Shown one piece after another: positions 33,535 through 42,328 of a DNA stretch of 64,000 nucleotides. Under the pieces are notes generated by a model that saw only the letters and a list, made by a program, of their open reading frames with translations, ran no database searches and had not been told where the DNA came from. The first letter of the stretch is position 1; each line of letters starts with the position of its first letter. The DNA is from Planctomycetota bacterium (GTDB lineage Bacteria > Planctomycetota > Planctomycetia > Pirellulales > Thermoguttaceae): positions 1-64,000 of the forward strand of contig JAUWNG010000003.1 of assembly GCA_030612765.1 (NCBI GenBank), read 5' to 3'. Position numbers and translations under genes: made by a program.

Positions 33535-35430
33535 TCACTTATATCCCGGCAGGGCGAGGATGCGCTTCAGCAGCAACGCGCGCCGGCGAGATAAACGGGC
33601 GTCCGGAGGATAGCCGTAGCTGCCCACGAACTCGTTCCAGCCGATCCCTTCTTTCAATCCGCCCACCTCGGGCAGGAAATCCCCGACGGAAAAACTATCC
33701 TCCAGGCGGGATAGAGGTATCTTGCCTTTGCCGACGGCAACGGCAAACACGATGCCGGCCAGATCGGCCGACAAATCGGCGAAGCTGAACCCGCTGCCGC
33801 TGCGCATGTCGGCCAGTTCCTTGAGGATTCCGGCCCCTTCGGCGACCCGAGGGCCGACGAGAACCACCAGAGCGGCAGAGACCGCGAAATGCCGGAGCAA
33901 GTCGCGGCGGGCGTGCATGGTGGGGGCGCCGAGCACCGCCAGCCGCGCCGCCCGTTCGGAGGCCGACTCGAGCTGCGCCACGGAAGGGAACAGGGCCATG
34001 TCTTCGGCCCATCGTCTGTCCGCAAAAGGGGTTTCCACGCCGAAAAATGGACCAGTCCCCGACTGGTCCGGCAGCGGCGAATCGTTCAGGGCCACTCCCA
34101 ACCCCAGCAGAAATGCCGCTCCGGCAACCTCTCGGGGAAGTCGCCTGGCAGCAGCGGCAGCTTGGCGGACGTAGTACACGGTTAGCTCGTCCCCGTCCAG
34201 TCGGACTTGGCGCTCGGGGTCCAGGACGCCCTCACCCCCTGTTCCTTTCCCAGAGGGAGAGGGGAGTTTCTTGGGCAACTGCCGGTTTTTCTGGGCGGCC
34301 TTGGTCACTGCCCGCACCACGGTCCGCGCACCGGCGATCACGGCTTGGCAACGTCCGGGCAACTCCCCGGCCAATCCCAGCGACTGGTCGAGCATGGCCA
34401 AGTAGCGCGGCGCCGCCGAATCGCCCGGCATCGCGGCGGCGAGCGAGCGGTACACCGCCCGCAGGTGGTCCTTGGAGGCAGAGGGAAGCTGGCAAAGATG
34501 CATCAGCGGACGGGTACGGCTGCGAAGCTCTTCGCCCACCAGGAACATGGCGAGCGTGTTCGGGGCGTCGAACCCGATGCGGAAGGCGCGTGCCCGCGAT
34601 TGCCGGTCGCCGACATCGGGCCGCATCACGGACTGGTGCTCGGGCGAATGTACCGCGCCGAGGAAGTGCCCCAACTCGTGTACCAGCATCTCGAGCCGCT
34701 CCGGCTCGGCGAGTTGGCGGCCCCATTCGCGGATCAAGATGTGCGAGTGGAACGGGCCCCGTATCCCGCCCATGCGTTTCTCGTCTCGCAACGTATGGTA
34801 CTGGCCGGTGAAGCCGATCGCCAGCCGCGCCGGGGCCGGATTGACTTTTCGCTCGAACTCCTCGATGAACTGCCGCAACTCGCGGGCGCCGTCGTTGGAG
34901 GTCCAGACGCCGACCGCCACCACCTGAAAGCGAACCCGGCAATGTCGCTCGATGATCTCGGACGCCTCGGCCATCCGCTCCCGGTATCGCTTCTCCCACA
35001 CACGCCGCACCGTCGGCTCTTTGTCGTCGACCAGAATCTTGACCGGGATGGTACACAAGTCATCCCGCGGGCGGGAAAGCGGTTTCGGCATTGGCCGGTC
35101 GGCCGGAAGACCGGGAAGCGGATGTTGGACCAGATCGAGCTTATTGCCGTCGGTGTGGAAGTAGTAGATGCCGTTGGCCTGAAGCAGACGCCGTCGCGGC
35201 TCGCCACCGGCATTGAAAACGATGGTGACGGCGGCGGCAACGGGCACCGGAAGCACCTCGCCGCGATCCAAGCCGTGGCGGGTCTGCCGACCGTCTGGCT
35301 GGATGATGGTCAGCGCAACCTTGCCCTCCGCGCGGTTGGTCAGCACGACAACACCCGCACTGGCCGGCGACCAAAACGCCCCAGCCGCGACGACCAGTCC
35401 CATCGCGATCGGCAGCCCGCGGAGCATCAT
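33535..35430 (-). CDS. secreted metzincin-type metalloprotease with repeat insertions
   Basis: A 631-residue exported protein: signal peptide to about residue 26, then a domain with the zinc motif HELGHFLGAVH (His251, His255, His261) and a Met-turn-like SVMRP. This is a HExxHxxGxxH metzincin. The C-terminal half, with Ala/Leu-rich helices, is not recognised. The ATG at 35430 follows GAGG. Two short stretches look foreign: one at 34230-34266 (GKGTGGEG region) and one at 34049-34069 (a GGACCAGTC/GACTGGTCC palindrome); both match repeats seen elsewhere. It ends 47 bases from the convergent isomerase gene. Substrate unknown. Confidence 0.75.
   Translation of the reverse strand: MMLRGLPIAMGLVVAAGAFWSPASAGVVVLTNRAEGKVALTIIQPDGRQTRHGLDRGEVLPVPVAAAVTIVFNAGGEPRRRLLQANGIYYFHTDGNKLDLVQHPLPGLPADRPMPKPLSRPRDDLCTIPVKILVDDKEPTVRRVWEKRYRERMAEASEIIERHCRVRFQVVAVGVWTSNDGARELRQFIEEFERKVNPAPARLAIGFTGQYHTLRDEKRMGGIRGPFHSHILIREWGRQLAEPERLEMLVHELGHFLGAVHSPEHQSVMRPDVGDRQSRARAFRIGFDAPNTLAMFLVGEELRSRTRPLMHLCQLPSASKDHLRAVYRSLAAAMPGDSAAPRYLAMLDQSLGLAGELPGRCQAVIAGARTVVRAVTKAAQKNRQLPKKLPSPSGKGTGGEGVLDPERQVRLDGDELTVYYVRQAAAAARRLPREVAGAAFLLGLGVALNDSPLPDQSGTGPFFGVETPFADRRWAEDMALFPSVAQLESASERAARLAVLGAPTMHARRDLLRHFAVSAALVVLVGPRVAEGAGILKELADMRSGSGFSFADLSADLAGIVFAVAVGKGKIPLSRLEDSFSVGDFLPEVGGLKEGIGWNEFVGSYGYPPDARLSRRRALLLKRILALPGYK
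34049..34069. repeat. GGACCAGTC/GACTGGTCC palindrome inside the metzincin gene
   Basis: Nine-base perfect arms with a CCC loop. It is related in sequence to the 23-bp inverted repeat inside the exosortase gene, which contains GGGGACAGGTCC. It is translated in frame. Confidence 0.7.
34230..34266. repeat. CCCTGTTCCTTTCCCAGAGG-type insert in the metzincin gene
   Basis: A stretch with CTCACCCCCTGTTCC followed by AGAGGGAGAGGGG has the look of interspersed planctomycete repeats that carry CCCTCTCCC/GGGAGAGGG. It codes for a low-complexity SPSGKGTGGEG linker in the protein. Confidence 0.5.
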
Positions 35431-35547
35431 CACTTCGACCTCGATATGCGAAGATTCACGTAGCGTTCACGGGGTGTCCCTCTCGACACGCTTGGCGTCC
35501 ATTATACCATAGTTGCTTGGGGTCGTGGGCGGTGGTAGGCTGATGTC

Positions 35548-36612
35548 ATGAAGCCACGATTCCACCGCAACTCCGCGGCCCCTAAAAGCCCCGAGCGGCG
35601 GCGCTGGCCGGTCACGGCTGTGGTGATCTGCACCTGGTTGTACGTGGCGGCGGTGCTGGCCGTGTGGCTGCTGCTGTGGCTGGGCGGAGACCGGTGGTGG
35701 TTCCCCACAGTGATGCTCTTTGGGCCGAAGTGGCCCTACGCGGCGCCTTGGCTGGTGCTCGTGCCCGTGGCGGTCTGGGTGCAGCCGCGGATGCTTTGGC
35801 CGCTGGCGGGCGCGGCCATCGTGTTGCCGGGGCCGATCATGGGTCTGTGCCTGCCCTGGGCCAAACTGGTTGCGCATGACGGCCCGATGGTCCGGGTGCT
35901 GAGTTGCAACATCGATGGAACGGACGTGGACGCGCACCGCCTGGCGGCGCTGGTGGCCGCCACGAAGCCGGACGTAGTCGCTTTCCAGGAATGTCCGGCG
36001 GACCTCGCCTTAAGCTGGCCAAAGGAATGGCACGTGCTGCGTGCCGGGCAGTTGATGGTGGCCTCGCCGCACCCGCTGCGCAATATGGAATCTGCCCAGC
36101 GGCGTTACCCTCCCAGCCCTTGGCCACCCGTCAACGCGCTGCGGTGCATCGTGGAAATGCCGCAAGGTCCGGTCGGGTTCTGCTGTATTCACTTGCGCAC
36201 TCCGCGTGCGGGGCTGAGCAAGGTCCTTGATCGACGAACAGTCGTCAGCCCGACAAGAAGTATGGAACTGGCGACTGAAATCGTCGATCGCCGCCGGGAA
36301 TCGGAGGAACTCGTCGAGTGGCTGCGGGGCTGGTCGGCCGCGTGGATTGCAGCGGGCGATTTCAACATGCCGGTCGAAAGCACCATCTACCGCGCCTCTT
36401 GGGCCAGGTATCTCAACGCGTTCTCCGTTTCCGGGTTTGGGCTCGGCCACACCAAGTGGACGCCCGTCGGCGGTTGGCGATTCGGCCTGCGGATCGACCA
36501 CGTCTTGGCGACGCCGGGTTTGAAGGCTTGTCGCTGCTGGGTAGGGCCGGACGTCGGCTCCGACCATCTTCCGCTGTTGGCCGAACTTGCGCTGCCTCCG
36601 GCCGGCTCGTGA
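35548..36612 (+). CDS. endonuclease/exonuclease/phosphatase-family membrane protein
   Basis: A 354-residue protein: three N-terminal membrane helices (about residues 22-45, 50-75, 80-105), then an extracytoplasmic EEP domain. Motifs include VLSCNIDGTDVD, VVAFQECP (catalytic Glu), AGDFNMPVES and GSDHLPLLAEL at the end, the metal-binding Asp-His. This architecture (membrane anchor plus EEP) is common in planctomycetes and may act on phospholipids, sugar phosphates or extracellular nucleic acids. It is divergent from the metzincin gene (114-base gap). Confidence 0.85.
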   Translation: MKPRFHRNSAAPKSPERRRWPVTAVVICTWLYVAAVLAVWLLLWLGGDRWWFPTVMLFGPKWPYAAPWLVLVPVAVWVQPRMLWPLAGAAIVLPGPIMGLCLPWAKLVAHDGPMVRVLSCNIDGTDVDAHRLAALVAATKPDVVAFQECPADLALSWPKEWHVLRAGQLMVASPHPLRNMESAQRRYPPSPWPPVNALRCIVEMPQGPVGFCCIHLRTPRAGLSKVLDRRTVVSPTRSMELATEIVDRRRESEELVEWLRGWSAAWIAAGDFNMPVESTIYRASWARYLNAFSVSGFGLGHTKWTPVGGWRFGLRIDHVLATPGLKACRCWVGPDVGSDHLPLLAELALPPAGS

Positions 36613-36679
36613 CAAGCGACGGTTTCTGACCTTCCGACTGGTACTGGTCCACACGATCTGGTATGTTCTCTCGATTGGT

Positions 36680-36868
36680 ATGGCACACAAAATCGCCAAG
36701 CTCATGTTGGAACATGCGGGTACGTTCCTGGAGCGTGCCGAGGCGATACGGACCGCCCTGTCGCTGGGTATGCCCCTTCACGAAATCGAGGAATATCTCG
36801 ACTGGTTGGATGCGACCAGAGGCCCGATACCCGATTCGCCGGATGAAGACTCGAACGCCGAGGATTAG
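36680..36868 (+). CDS. small conserved-looking acidic protein
   Basis: A 62-residue helical protein starting MAHKIAKLMLEHAGTFLERAE, with GMPLHEIEEYLDWLD in the middle and an acidic tail (SPDEDSNAED). I use the ATG at 36680; the frame is open further upstream to 36587 in the preceding gene's end. The GMPLHEIEEYLDWLD segment reads like a real conserved motif, but I cannot assign a function. It is followed by a C-rich gap and the promoter of the sigma factor gene. Confidence 0.55.
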   Translation: MAHKIAKLMLEHAGTFLERAEAIRTALSLGMPLHEIEEYLDWLDATRGPIPDSPDEDSNAED

Positions 36869-36974
36869 AGGTTGAATCCCGGAATCGTAAATCATTTACC
36901 TGCAAGTGGTTAGTGCAAACCGCCCCCCCGCCCCATCGTGACACACAACCCCCCCAAGAGTTTTATGGAAATGT

Positions 36975-37003
36975 TTGACAGACTTGTGCCGGCTCGCTAG
37001 ACT
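36975..37003 (+). promoter_or_regulatory. strong sigma-70-like promoter of the sigma-factor gene
   Basis: TTGACA (36975-36980), 17-base spacer, TAGACT (36998-37003). It lies 25 bases upstream of the GTG at 37028, so the leader would be short. One of the best promoter matches in the window. Confidence 0.65.
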
Positions 37004-37027
37004 TAGAGGTGTGCCGGTCGCCACCTA

Positions 37028-37711
37028 GTGCTATCGCATTTTGCCCGTGAATTGACTGTGAAGAAAAAGCAATTGCCGATTGACGTGCTTGAGGAATCGC
37101 TTGCCGCGTCACTCGATGACGAAGGAGACATTCACTCCAGCGAAGGCGACATGGACAAGGCGGGCGTGCATGCCGATTCGCTGCTGGCCAAACGGTGCCT
37201 TGCCGGCGAAGTGGCCGCATGGGAACAGTTTTACACGCAGTGTCATGAACCGTTGCTGATGTCGGTCAGGATCATGCTCGGTCCTAAGAGCAGTGACGCG
37301 AACCTGGTGGACGAGATTGCCGCTCGGGTGTGGTATGCGCTGGTTGCCAACGACGGCAAGTTGCTGGCGCGGTACAAGTCCGACCGGGGCGCCAGGTTGA
37401 TCACGTTTATGCGCATACTGGCGAAGGATGAAAGCGTTCGCTACTTTCGCGCGGAAATCCGTCGCCGAAATCGCGAATTGACGGCACTGCGCGAAAGACC
37501 GCAGCATCGAAGCGAAAACGCCAGACAGCCGGTCAACCCCCTACCGGAATTCCTCGGCACTCTTACTCCTCACGAGAGAGTCTTTTGCAGCGACTACCTG
37601 TTGACCGAGCCGTCGGGCGCGGTGGAACAGAAATACTCCAAGGCGAATATCTGGCAGCTCAGCCACCGCATCCGCGGCAAGCTGCTCCAGTTTCTGGACC
37701 CCCGGTCGTGA
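37028..37711 (+). CDS. ECF-like RNA polymerase sigma factor
   Basis: A 227-residue protein with sigma-2-like region (WEQFYTQCHEPLLMSVRIMLG, then ARVWYALVANDG and LITFMRILAKDESVRYFRAE) and a C-terminal sigma-4-like region (LTPHERVFCSDYLLTEPSGAVEQKYSKANIWQLSHRIRGKLLQFL), the HTH that reads the -35 box. It has an acidic N-terminal extension of about 45 residues. The start is GTG 37028, or GTG 37058. Planctomycetes carry many such divergent ECF factors. No anti-sigma gene or carboxy-terminal signalling domain is adjacent, so its trigger is unknown. Confidence 0.75.
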   Translation: MLSHFARELTVKKKQLPIDVLEESLAASLDDEGDIHSSEGDMDKAGVHADSLLAKRCLAGEVAAWEQFYTQCHEPLLMSVRIMLGPKSSDANLVDEIAARVWYALVANDGKLLARYKSDRGARLITFMRILAKDESVRYFRAEIRRRNRELTALRERPQHRSENARQPVNPLPEFLGTLTPHERVFCSDYLLTEPSGAVEQKYSKANIWQLSHRIRGKLLQFLDPRS

Positions 37712-37780
37712 TGTTCCGAGTTGAATGTGCTGAAATCATCCGGTACAAAGCCGGCCAAGAATACAGCAGAAAAAAACGGT

Positions 37781-38536
37781 CTATTCCGGCCCGCCCGCGA
37801 TTGTCCGGCCGCCGTCGATCGGCAGACAAACTCCGGTGACGTAGTCGTTTTCCACCAGGAAAAGTACGGCTTGTGCGACGTTCTCCGGTTTTCCGAGGCG
37901 TTTCAAGAGCGTGCCGGCCACCGCCCCTTTGACTTCGTGTTCCGAGAGGTTTTCGGGCAACATCACCGGTCCCGGCAGGATGCAGTTGACCCTTACCGCC
38001 GGGTTGCGCTGGGCCAATTCCACGGCAAAGACGCGGGTGATTGTTGGAATCGCCCCCTTGCCGGCGAAATAGGCCGCATAGTCGGCGTAGGGTCGGGCGG
38101 CGGCCCAGTCGCCGATCGTGACAATCGAGCCTCCTGAAGGCTGCTTTACCATAATCAAGCCCGCCCGCCGGCAGAAGAGGAACGTGCCGAGCGTGTTTAC
38201 CGAAAACTGCCGACGCACGTCGTCCGCGGTCACTTCCTCCAACCGTTTCCGCTCCCACACCGCGGCGGCAGTGACGAGCACGTCGAGCCGGCCGAAAGAA
38301 CCGAGCACCGCGTCGAAGAGCCGGTCGACCTCGGCTTCCTCCGTCACGTCGGCCTGAAACGCCTCGGCGCGGACCCCTTGCTCTTCCAATTGCCGCGCCG
38401 TTTGCCGCGCCTCGTCGGCCGAGCGGTTGTAGTGCAGGGCGACGTCGTAGCCGTGGGCGGCCAACGTCCGGGCAATGCAATTGCCCACGCGACGTTTGCC
38501 GCTGCCGGTTATCAGGGCAAGTTTCTTAATGGACAT
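37781..38536 (-). CDS. SDR oxidoreductase, pteridine reductase/FolM-like
   Basis: A 251-residue short-chain dehydrogenase. The NADPH-binding start is ALITGSGKRRVGNCIA, with HYNRSADEA in the second strand, as in PTR1-like enzymes. The catalytic set is Asp143-Tyr156-Lys160 (GDWAAARPYADYAAYFAGK), with Asp at the position usually held by Ser; pteridine reductases show this same D-Y-K triad and spacing. It may reduce dihydropterins or an acyl/quinone substrate. It is head to tail with rmlD, 19 bases downstream. Confidence 0.82.
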   Translation of the reverse strand: MSIKKLALITGSGKRRVGNCIARTLAAHGYDVALHYNRSADEARQTARQLEEQGVRAEAFQADVTEEAEVDRLFDAVLGSFGRLDVLVTAAAVWERKRLEEVTADDVRRQFSVNTLGTFLFCRRAGLIMVKQPSGGSIVTIGDWAAARPYADYAAYFAGKGAIPTITRVFAVELAQRNPAVRVNCILPGPVMLPENLSEHEVKGAVAGTLLKRLGKPENVAQAVLFLVENDYVTGVCLPIDGGRTIAGGPE

Positions 38537-38555
38537 GGTGGATAGTGGATAGTTG

Positions 38556-39425
38556 TTATTCGCCGCTTGCGGCTTCGCAAAAATACTCCGTCAAAGCCGC
38601 TTTCCAATCGGGCATTGGAGGACCGCCCAACCGACGGTAGGCCCCCGTGTCGAGCACGCTATACGACGGTCGCGGCGCGGGCGCGCCGTACTTGGCCGTG
38701 CCGATCGGCTGGACGGCCACTCGCATCTGGGCCAGCCGGAATATCTCGACGGCGAACTCGCGCCAGGTCGTTTCTCCGTCGTTGGTTACGTGGTACGTTC
38801 CCCATGGAACCGTCGCTTCGGCTTGGCCAAGCAAGAACAACACTGCTCGGGCAAGGTGCGGAACGTAGGTCGGCGTACAGCGTTGATCGTCGACCACGCG
38901 CAGTTCCGACCGAGTATCGCCAAGCCGGAGCATCGTGCGGACGAAGTTCGACGCCCGCCGATCGGAAGCCCGGGCATAGAGTCCGCAAGTGCGGATAATA
39001 AAATGCTTCGGGTGTCGGGCGGCGGCCCGCTCGCCCTCCAGCTTCGTCCGCGCATAGACCCCTTGCGGCGACGGCGGATCGTCCTCGCGCCACGGCCGCG
39101 GCAACGCGGGCGCAGTGCCGAACACGTAGTCGGTGCTGATCTGCACCAACGGGCAATCCAACTCGCCGCACGCCCGGACCAGGTGCTCGACGGCCGCGAC
39201 GTTTACCGCCCGGCATTTCTCCGGCTGCTCCTCGGCCTTGTCCACCAGCGTGTATGCTGCGCAATTGACGATCGCCTCCGGCCGCAGGGCGAGCATTCTC
39301 TCCAGCACCGCCCTACCGTCGGTCAGATCGAGTGAGTCGATGTCCAGCCCCTTTGCGCGGTCGCCGAGTTGCCGGCACAACTCGCTGCCCAACTGACCGT
39401 ATGCTCCGGTGACGACGATGCTCAT
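38556..39425 (-). CDS. rfbD: dTDP-4-dehydrorhamnose reductase
   Basis: A 289-residue extended SDR. It begins MSIVVTGAYGQLGSELCRQLG (NADPH loop GAYGQLG), with the RmlD-typical VNCAAYTLVDKAEEQPEKCRAVN, the STDYVFG segment and the catalytic Tyr-x3-Lys in YARTKLEGE. It makes dTDP-L-rhamnose in the last step of that pathway. RmlA/B/C are not in the window. It pairs with the SDR gene in a two-gene minus-strand unit and could supply rhamnose to the EPS locus. Confidence 0.9.
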   Translation of the reverse strand: MSIVVTGAYGQLGSELCRQLGDRAKGLDIDSLDLTDGRAVLERMLALRPEAIVNCAAYTLVDKAEEQPEKCRAVNVAAVEHLVRACGELDCPLVQISTDYVFGTAPALPRPWREDDPPSPQGVYARTKLEGERAAARHPKHFIIRTCGLYARASDRRASNFVRTMLRLGDTRSELRVVDDQRCTPTYVPHLARAVLFLLGQAEATVPWGTYHVTNDGETTWREFAVEIFRLAQMRVAVQPIGTAKYGAPAPRPSYSVLDTGAYRRLGGPPMPDWKAALTEYFCEAASGE

Positions 39426-39618
39426 GCGAATGATTGGGGGGTATAGGCTAGAGATTCAACTACAGGGATAAGCATATTGGACACGGCCGTTTTCGACAAG
39501 AACACAACCACCCCCATTCAGGGAAACGCTGCACTTTTTGCTCTCGCTTGTCTGGCTTAATAAGCAGCAGGAAAGTACAATATAATAGTGCTGTTCCATG
39601 TTTGGAGGAAGTGACGTT
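39426..39618. other. gap between rmlD and vapB with a -10 box
   Basis: This 193-bp gap contains a TATAAT at about 39580-39585 oriented toward vapB, which is likely its -10 box, and little else recognisable. The AT content rises toward the TA operon. Confidence 0.4.
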
Positions 39619-39873
39619 ATGTGTCCCATTGAGATCAAGTCGCGGGTTGGCGCCGACGGCGTACTGCTGATCTCCCTTCCTCTCGGTCTCGGCGAGGCCA
39701 ATCGGGAAGTGAAGGTCTTGGTGGAACCGGCCGACGCTTCCATGTCGCCGTCGCCTCCTAGTCGTGAGGAGTGGCGGGAGTTCGTCGATAGCATGGCGGG
39801 CTGCATCTCCGATTCGACCTTCCAGCGCCCGGATCAAGGAGAATACGAGAGACGTAGCGAGGCTTTCTCGTGA
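39619..39873 (+). CDS. vapB: VapB-like antitoxin
   Basis: An 84-residue protein. The N-terminal half (IEIKSRVGADGVLLISLPLG) suggests a short beta-rich DNA-binding fold of the AbrB/MazE type, the C-terminal half is the charged, flexible toxin-binding tail. The ATG at 39619 follows GGAGGAAG; the ATG at 39598 lacks such spacing. It overlaps vapC by four bases, the usual coupling in VapBC modules, and would bind and neutralise the PIN toxin and repress the operon. Confidence 0.75.
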   Translation: MCPIEIKSRVGADGVLLISLPLGLGEANREVKVLVEPADASMSPSPPSREEWREFVDSMAGCISDSTFQRPDQGEYERRSEAFS

Positions 39874-40277
39874 AGTGGTTGCTCGACACAAACGCCTGCG
39901 TCGATTATCTCCGTTCGGGAAGCGGATCGAGAATCGCCCAGCATTTGGCCGAAAGGAATGCCGAAGACGTTGTGTTGTGTTCCGTGGTGAGAGCGGAGTT
40001 ATTGTTCGGCGCGCTTAGAAGCCGTGACGCCGCCGAAAACTATGCCAAGGTGGGCCAGTTTCTATCCCGGTTTACGTCTCTTCCGTTCGACGACGCGGCT
40101 GCGGAAATATACGGACGAATCCGAACGGATTTAACGGGTCGCGGGCTGACCATCGGACCCAACGATTTATTTATCGCGTCGATTGCACGTGCCCGCGATC
40201 TTACGCTCGTCACTCACAATCTCAGTGAGTTCGGTCGCGTGGAGGGGTTGAAGATCGAGGATTGGGAGGCAGCTTAG
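39870..40277 (+). CDS. vapC: VapC-type PIN-domain RNase toxin
   Basis: A 135-residue PIN domain. The acidic catalytic residues are visible: Asp6 (MKWLLDTNAC), Glu43 (VVRAELLFGA) and Asp99 (IGPNDLFIASIA), followed by LVTHNLSEF at the usual position of the fourth residue. It is expected to cleave RNA (often initiator tRNA or rRNA loops in other VapCs) when VapB is degraded. The GTG start overlaps the vapB stop. The HEPN-like gene follows after 20 bases, an unusual companion. Confidence 0.88.
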   Translation: MKWLLDTNACVDYLRSGSGSRIAQHLAERNAEDVVLCSVVRAELLFGALRSRDAAENYAKVGQFLSRFTSLPFDDAAAEIYGRIRTDLTGRGLTIGPNDLFIASIARARDLTLVTHNLSEFGRVEGLKIEDWEAA

Positions 40278-40297
40278 GCATCGGACAAATTCAATCA

Positions 40298-41128
40298 ATG
40301 GTTCTCCACTGTCACACCAAAGTGCCCCGGTTTCCACCGGAACGACTGGAGGCAATTGCCAAAGTGCTTGGCAATACGGATAATGGTCTTACGGGAACCG
40401 AAATCGGTCACATACTTCGCCAGATCAACGTGAGTGATCCCACGCCTAATATTACAAAGTGGAAACGACTATACAACGCTTTGGCCGAATTTCAGAATGA
40501 GCATGCAGTTGGCAATCACGTTGTCGTCTTTGTCACCAGCGCGATGGATCCCGCGAAATACACCGCCAACATAGAAACGTTCCATTGGCGTCGAGAGCAA
40601 TTGAACCCGGTTCTCGCTTTTTGCGGCATGAATCTTGGCGAGAATGGGAAAGTACGTTACGTCCAAACGGCATCCAGTCTCGACGAAGCCCTCAAACGAG
40701 CGGATCGGTTTCAGGGGCAACTGCGTCAACGGAATGTTCACGCGGACATACTTCGCTTTTGCAGCGCCGAGATTCTTGCCAAGAACTATTTTCATGCCGT
40801 GTTCGAGGCAATGAAGAGCGTCACGGAGAAAATCCGTTCGCTATCTGGTCTTACAACGGATGGCGCCACACTTATCGATCAAGCCTTCGGCCTCGGAGGG
40901 AGCGGTTGCCCGCTACTTGCGATCAACGCGCTTGATACCGAGACGCTCAAAGGAGAGCAACGAGGCTTCGTAAGCCTATTGAAAGGACTCTACGGAACGG
41001 TACGCAACCCGCTTGCACACAACCCCAAGATTGAATGGGATATGTCAGAGCAAGACGCCTTGGATATTTTCACCATGTTTTCACTCATTCATAGAAAACT
41101 CGATCAAGCACATAAGGACCACCCATGA
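40298..41128 (+). CDS. TIGR02391-type (Ymh) abortive-infection-like protein with HEPN motif
   Basis: A 276-residue protein with an N-terminal stretch VPRFPPERLEAIAKVLGNTDNGLTGTEI typical of AbiJ-like N-terminal domains and a C-terminal Ymh/TIGR02391-like domain. The C-terminal RNPLAH (R-x4-H) is the catalytic signature of HEPN-type RNases. Such proteins are suspected abortive-infection effectors against phage. The ATG at 40298 is chosen; an in-frame TTG at 40262 overlaps vapC. It ends four bases inside galE, so it may be co-transcribed with vapBC. Confidence 0.75.
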   Translation: MVLHCHTKVPRFPPERLEAIAKVLGNTDNGLTGTEIGHILRQINVSDPTPNITKWKRLYNALAEFQNEHAVGNHVVVFVTSAMDPAKYTANIETFHWRREQLNPVLAFCGMNLGENGKVRYVQTASSLDEALKRADRFQGQLRQRNVHADILRFCSAEILAKNYFHAVFEAMKSVTEKIRSLSGLTTDGATLIDQAFGLGGSGCPLLAINALDTETLKGEQRGFVSLLKGLYGTVRNPLAHNPKIEWDMSEQDALDIFTMFSLIHRKLDQAHKDHP

Positions 41129-42114
41129 ACGTCATGGTTGCCGGCGGGGCCGGATACATCGGCTCGCACGCCGTCAGACAGTTGATCAAGGCCGGACACC
41201 GCGTCGTGGCCGTCGATAACCTCTACCGAGGACACGGACAGGCCGTCGATCGCCGGGCGGTATTCCACGAAATCGATCTGGCGGAGACCCGCCCCCTGGC
41301 CGATGTCCTGGCCAAAGAGAAGATCGACTGCGTGATGCACTTCGCCGCCTTGACCTACGTGGGCGAGTCGGTCACCGACCCGCTGGCCTACTACGACAAC
41401 AACACCGCCGGAACGATCAGCCTGTTGAAGGCCATGAAGACCGCCGGCGTGAAGCGGATGGTGTTCAGTTCGACGGCAGCCATCTACGGCGAGCCGGACT
41501 CGACGCCCATCGTCGAGACCGCCCGGCTCGAACCGGTCAATCCCTACGGCTGGTCGAAGTGGTGCGTCGAGCGGGTGTTGCGCGACTACGCCGCATCGGA
41601 CCGAGACTTCGCGTTCGTCGCCCTGCGATACTTCAACGTTGCCGGTGCCGCCGCCGACGGCGTCCTGGGCGAGGACCACGACCCGGAAACCCACCTGATC
41701 CCCATCCTGATGCAAACGGCCTTGGGCAAGCGCGACAAGATCACGGTTTTTGGGACCGACTATCCCACGCCGGACGGCACCTGCATCCGCGACTACATCC
41801 ACGTCGAGGACCTTTGCGCCGCCCACATCGTGGCGATGAACGCGCTTCGGCCCGGCGACACTCGTTGTTACAACCTCGGCATCGGCAAGGGCTATTCGGT
41901 GAAGGAGGTTATCGAATCGGCTCGGCGGGTGACCGGCCGTGACATTCCGGTCGAATACGGCCCTCGTCGGGCGGGCGACCCGGCCGTTCTGTTCGCCGAC
42001 GCGGATAAAATCCAACGAGAGCTTGGCTGGTCTGCCCGCCACACCGAGCTGGACGCCATAATAGCCACCGCCTGGAAGTGGTTCGAGAGGCATCCGGGCG
42101 GATATGAGACGTAG
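41125..42114 (+). CDS. galE: UDP-glucose 4-epimerase
   Basis: A 329-residue extended SDR: GGAGYIGSHAV NAD loop at the N-terminus, MHFAALTYVGESV, catalytic Ser in FSSTAAIYG and Tyr-x3-Lys in YGWSKWCVE, and the GalE-typical RYFNVAGA and GTDYPTPDGTCIRDYIHV. It interconverts UDP-glucose and UDP-galactose and could feed galactose to the EPS locus. The start overlaps the preceding stop by four bases; AAGGA lies upstream. Normal length. Confidence 0.93.
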   Translation: MNVMVAGGAGYIGSHAVRQLIKAGHRVVAVDNLYRGHGQAVDRRAVFHEIDLAETRPLADVLAKEKIDCVMHFAALTYVGESVTDPLAYYDNNTAGTISLLKAMKTAGVKRMVFSSTAAIYGEPDSTPIVETARLEPVNPYGWSKWCVERVLRDYAASDRDFAFVALRYFNVAGAAADGVLGEDHDPETHLIPILMQTALGKRDKITVFGTDYPTPDGTCIRDYIHVEDLCAAHIVAMNALRPGDTRCYNLGIGKGYSVKEVIESARRVTGRDIPVEYGPRRAGDPAVLFADADKIQRELGWSARHTELDAIIATAWKWFERHPGGYET

Positions 42115-42252
42115 GGTTGCGCGCAGGCCCTTTTCATCGGTTCACAGGGGACTGTCCCCCTGACGTCCGGAAAATTGCCGAATTGCCCGCGGGTGGTATC
42201 CACCATGTTTACCCACGGGGAGTTTCATGTTAGGATTGCTCGGATTGATTTT

Positions 42253-42325
<73 letters not shown>

Positions 42326-42328
42326 CTC

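Noticed and set aside
36196-36210. CGCACTCCGCGTGCG palindrome in the EEP-family gene, resembling the repeats at 18524
   Set aside because: The encoded HLRTPRAGL is a natural part of the EEP domain, so I do not count it as an insertion.
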